Assembly (NCBI RefSeq): GCF_000831385.1
Contig: NZ_AP014548.1
Span: forward strand, 310,001 to 374,000
DNA from: Nonlabens marinus S1-08
Lineage (GTDB): Bacteria; Bacteroidota; Bacteroidia; Flavobacteriales; Flavobacteriaceae
Reading direction: 5' to 3'
Length of the DNA stretch: 64,000 bases
The translations under genes and the position numbers were made by a program. Shown one piece after another: positions 62,950 through 64,000 of the stretch. A model generated the notes under the pieces. The model was not told the DNA's origin. It saw only the letters and a program-made list of their open reading frames with translations, and ran no database searches. The stretch's first letter is position 1; each line of letters opens with the position of its first letter.

Positions 62950-64000
62950 ATGAAAAATGTACCCTTATTTTTAATTTGCTTTTTATTTGCACTCGTAAGC
63001 TGTACGGACGATGATACTCTTGCGATTATTGATCCAGTTGAGCCTGTTGAATTTTCTCCTGCGGTGACTGTATCTATCACTGATAAGTATGAGGATGATT
63101 ATATTCTTGTAACTCCTATTTTCACTAAGGATACATACCTTCTGAATCGCCAGGGATTCCCTGTTAGAAAATGGACAAGTGAGCGCAATGGCTTAATGGC
63201 ATACTTGACTAACGATGGTAGTATTTACAGGCAAGCTACAGCACCTAACCCACCAGTAACCTTCGGCGGACAGACGGGTATTATTGAAAGGTTTGACGCA
63301 GCTGGTACTAAAACATGGGAATATTCTATTATCAATCCTGATCTAGTCATCCATCATGACCTCGCTTTATTACCTAATGGAAATTTATTAGCCACCTTAT
63401 GGGAACGTCGTGCAGCGAGTGATGCTATAGATAATGGTCGTGACCCTAACAATATCCCAAACGGGAACATCTGGCCAGACAAGATTATCGAATTGCGTCC
63501 TGTAGCTAATAATCAGGCAGAAATTGTTTGGGAATGGAGCTTGTGGGATCACCTTGTACAAGATTTTGACAGCACTAAGGCTAACTTTGGGGATGTAAGC
63601 GCAAGCCCAGAACGCATTGATGTCAATTACAGTGACGGCACTTCTAATTTTACTCACTTCAACAGCATCAGTTACATAGAGGAACTGGATCAAATTGTGG
63701 TGAGCAGCCGTGTCTTTAATGAGATATGGGTTATTGATCACAGTACCACTACTGCACAAGCGGCGACAAGCTCTGGAGGCAATTCTGGTAAAGGTGGGGA
63801 TTTACTCTACCGATGGGGAAATCCACAAGCTTATAAAGCTGGAAATGCCTCAGATCAAAAGCTTTTCGAACAACATGACGCCAGCTACATTGGAAATCTA
63901 CCAAATGCTGGAGGAAGTTTCTTAGTTTTTAACAACAACATCAGCGCTACAACATCAGCAGTGGTAGAAGTAGGCGTTCCTATCAATTCTAATGGCAGCT
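62950..64000 (+). CDS. Arylsulfotransferase (ASST)-like lipoprotein, 5' part
   Basis: The frame is open from the ATG at 62950 to the right edge (350 codons), so the gene is cut by the window. It begins with a lipoprotein signal (lipobox ALVSC, Cys18) followed by an Asp-rich stretch. HHDLALLPNGNLLATLWE is the blade motif of arylsulfotransferase-type beta-propellers, supported by TKTWEYSIINPD, IVWEWSLWDH and EQHDASYIGNLPNAGG. It may not be a sulfotransferase in vivo. TATATTTG at 62910-62917 is a good promoter box. Confidence 0.82.
   Translation, partial: MKNVPLFLICFLFALVSCTDDDTLAIIDPVEPVEFSPAVTVSITDKYEDDYILVTPIFTKDTYLLNRQGFPVRKWTSERNGLMAYLTNDGSIYRQATAPNPPVTFGGQTGIIERFDAAGTKTWEYSIINPDLVIHHDLALLPNGNLLATLWERRAASDAIDNGRDPNNIPNGNIWPDKIIELRPVANNQAEIVWEWSLWDHLVQDFDSTKANFGDVSASPERIDVNYSDGTSNFTHFNSISYIEELDQIVVSSRVFNEIWVIDHSTTTAQAATSSGGNSGKGGDLLYRWGNPQAYKAGNASDQKLFEQHDASYIGNLPNAGGSFLVFNNNISATTSAVVEVGVPINSNGS

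Overview
The window looks like a mostly core-genome stretch of a marine Flavobacteriaceae chromosome. The evidence is the Bacteroidetes-type promoter element (TANNTTTG), the gliding genes gldB and gldC beside nadE, a SusC/TonB-type barrel with a carboxypeptidase-regulatory domain, many SPI/SPII signal peptides, the arginine decarboxylase/agmatinase/deoxyhypusine-synthase-like operon, and a 667-residue FtsZ. A Nonlabens- or Dokdonia-like genus is possible, but I cannot fix the genus by eye. I see no rRNA, no complete IS element, no prophage and no CRISPR array.

Layout. 1-5.5 kb: 3' end of an aromatic amino acid hydroxylase, a rhodanese, an AraC regulator and a large Asp-box (BNR/VPS10) exoprotein. 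5.5-12.2 kb: a small hypothetical protein, a MarC membrane protein, penicillin-binding protein 1A, an Omp85-type barrel and a lipoprotein with two tandem 103-residue repeats. 12.3-12.8 kb: a tRNA-Arg gene interrupted or rebuilt by a small GIY-YIG nuclease element. 12.8-28.9 kb: yqeY, then the complete minus-strand division and cell-wall (dcw) cluster mraZ-rsmH-ftsL-ftsI-murE-mraY-murD-ftsW-murG-murC-ftsQ-ftsA-ftsZ, with a clear MraZ operator at its head. 29-35.8 kb: a hydrolase, engB, a DUF3820 gene, gldC, gldB, nadE, a LuxR-type response regulator and dnaG. 35.9-39.2 kb: an ECF sigma factor, its likely anti-sigma partner and two paralogous outer-membrane barrels. 39.4-47.2 kb: a SnoaL-like lipoprotein, era, mscS, an OmpA lipoprotein, a fasciclin lipoprotein, a UbiA prenyltransferase, a nitrilase and an RsuA-like protein. 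47.3-52.8 kb: the polyamine operon and a GNAT-nitrilase fusion. 53-64 kb: an XRE membrane regulator, a three-gene glycosyltransferase cluster, a TonB-receptor-like barrel, der, a polyprenyl synthase and the 5' part of an arylsulfotransferase-like lipoprotein.

The most striking feature is not a gene. A 16-20 bp perfect palindrome (TTCGCTTTCGCGAAAGCGAA) occurs 19 times. About half the copies lie between genes and half lie inside reading frames. Neighbouring copies are 1.5-4.9 kb apart (mean about 3.3 kb), which is far more even than random placement would give. In reading frames it adds FAFAKA, RFRESE or SLSRKR to unrelated proteins, usually in signal peptides, linkers or ends. This behaves like a chromosome-wide signal (uptake sequence, nucleoid or segregation site, or similar) and is the best candidate here for an under-described system.

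Other notable points are the following. The GIY-YIG/tRNA-Arg arrangement has a 24-bp direct repeat of the tRNA 5' end. Four genes have the promoter -7 box exactly four bases before the ATG, suggesting leaderless transcripts. Three proteins have lost expected key residues: the RsuA-like protein has GRLG in place of GRLD, DnaG lacks all four zinc ligands, and the response regulator has Glu at its phospho-acceptor position.
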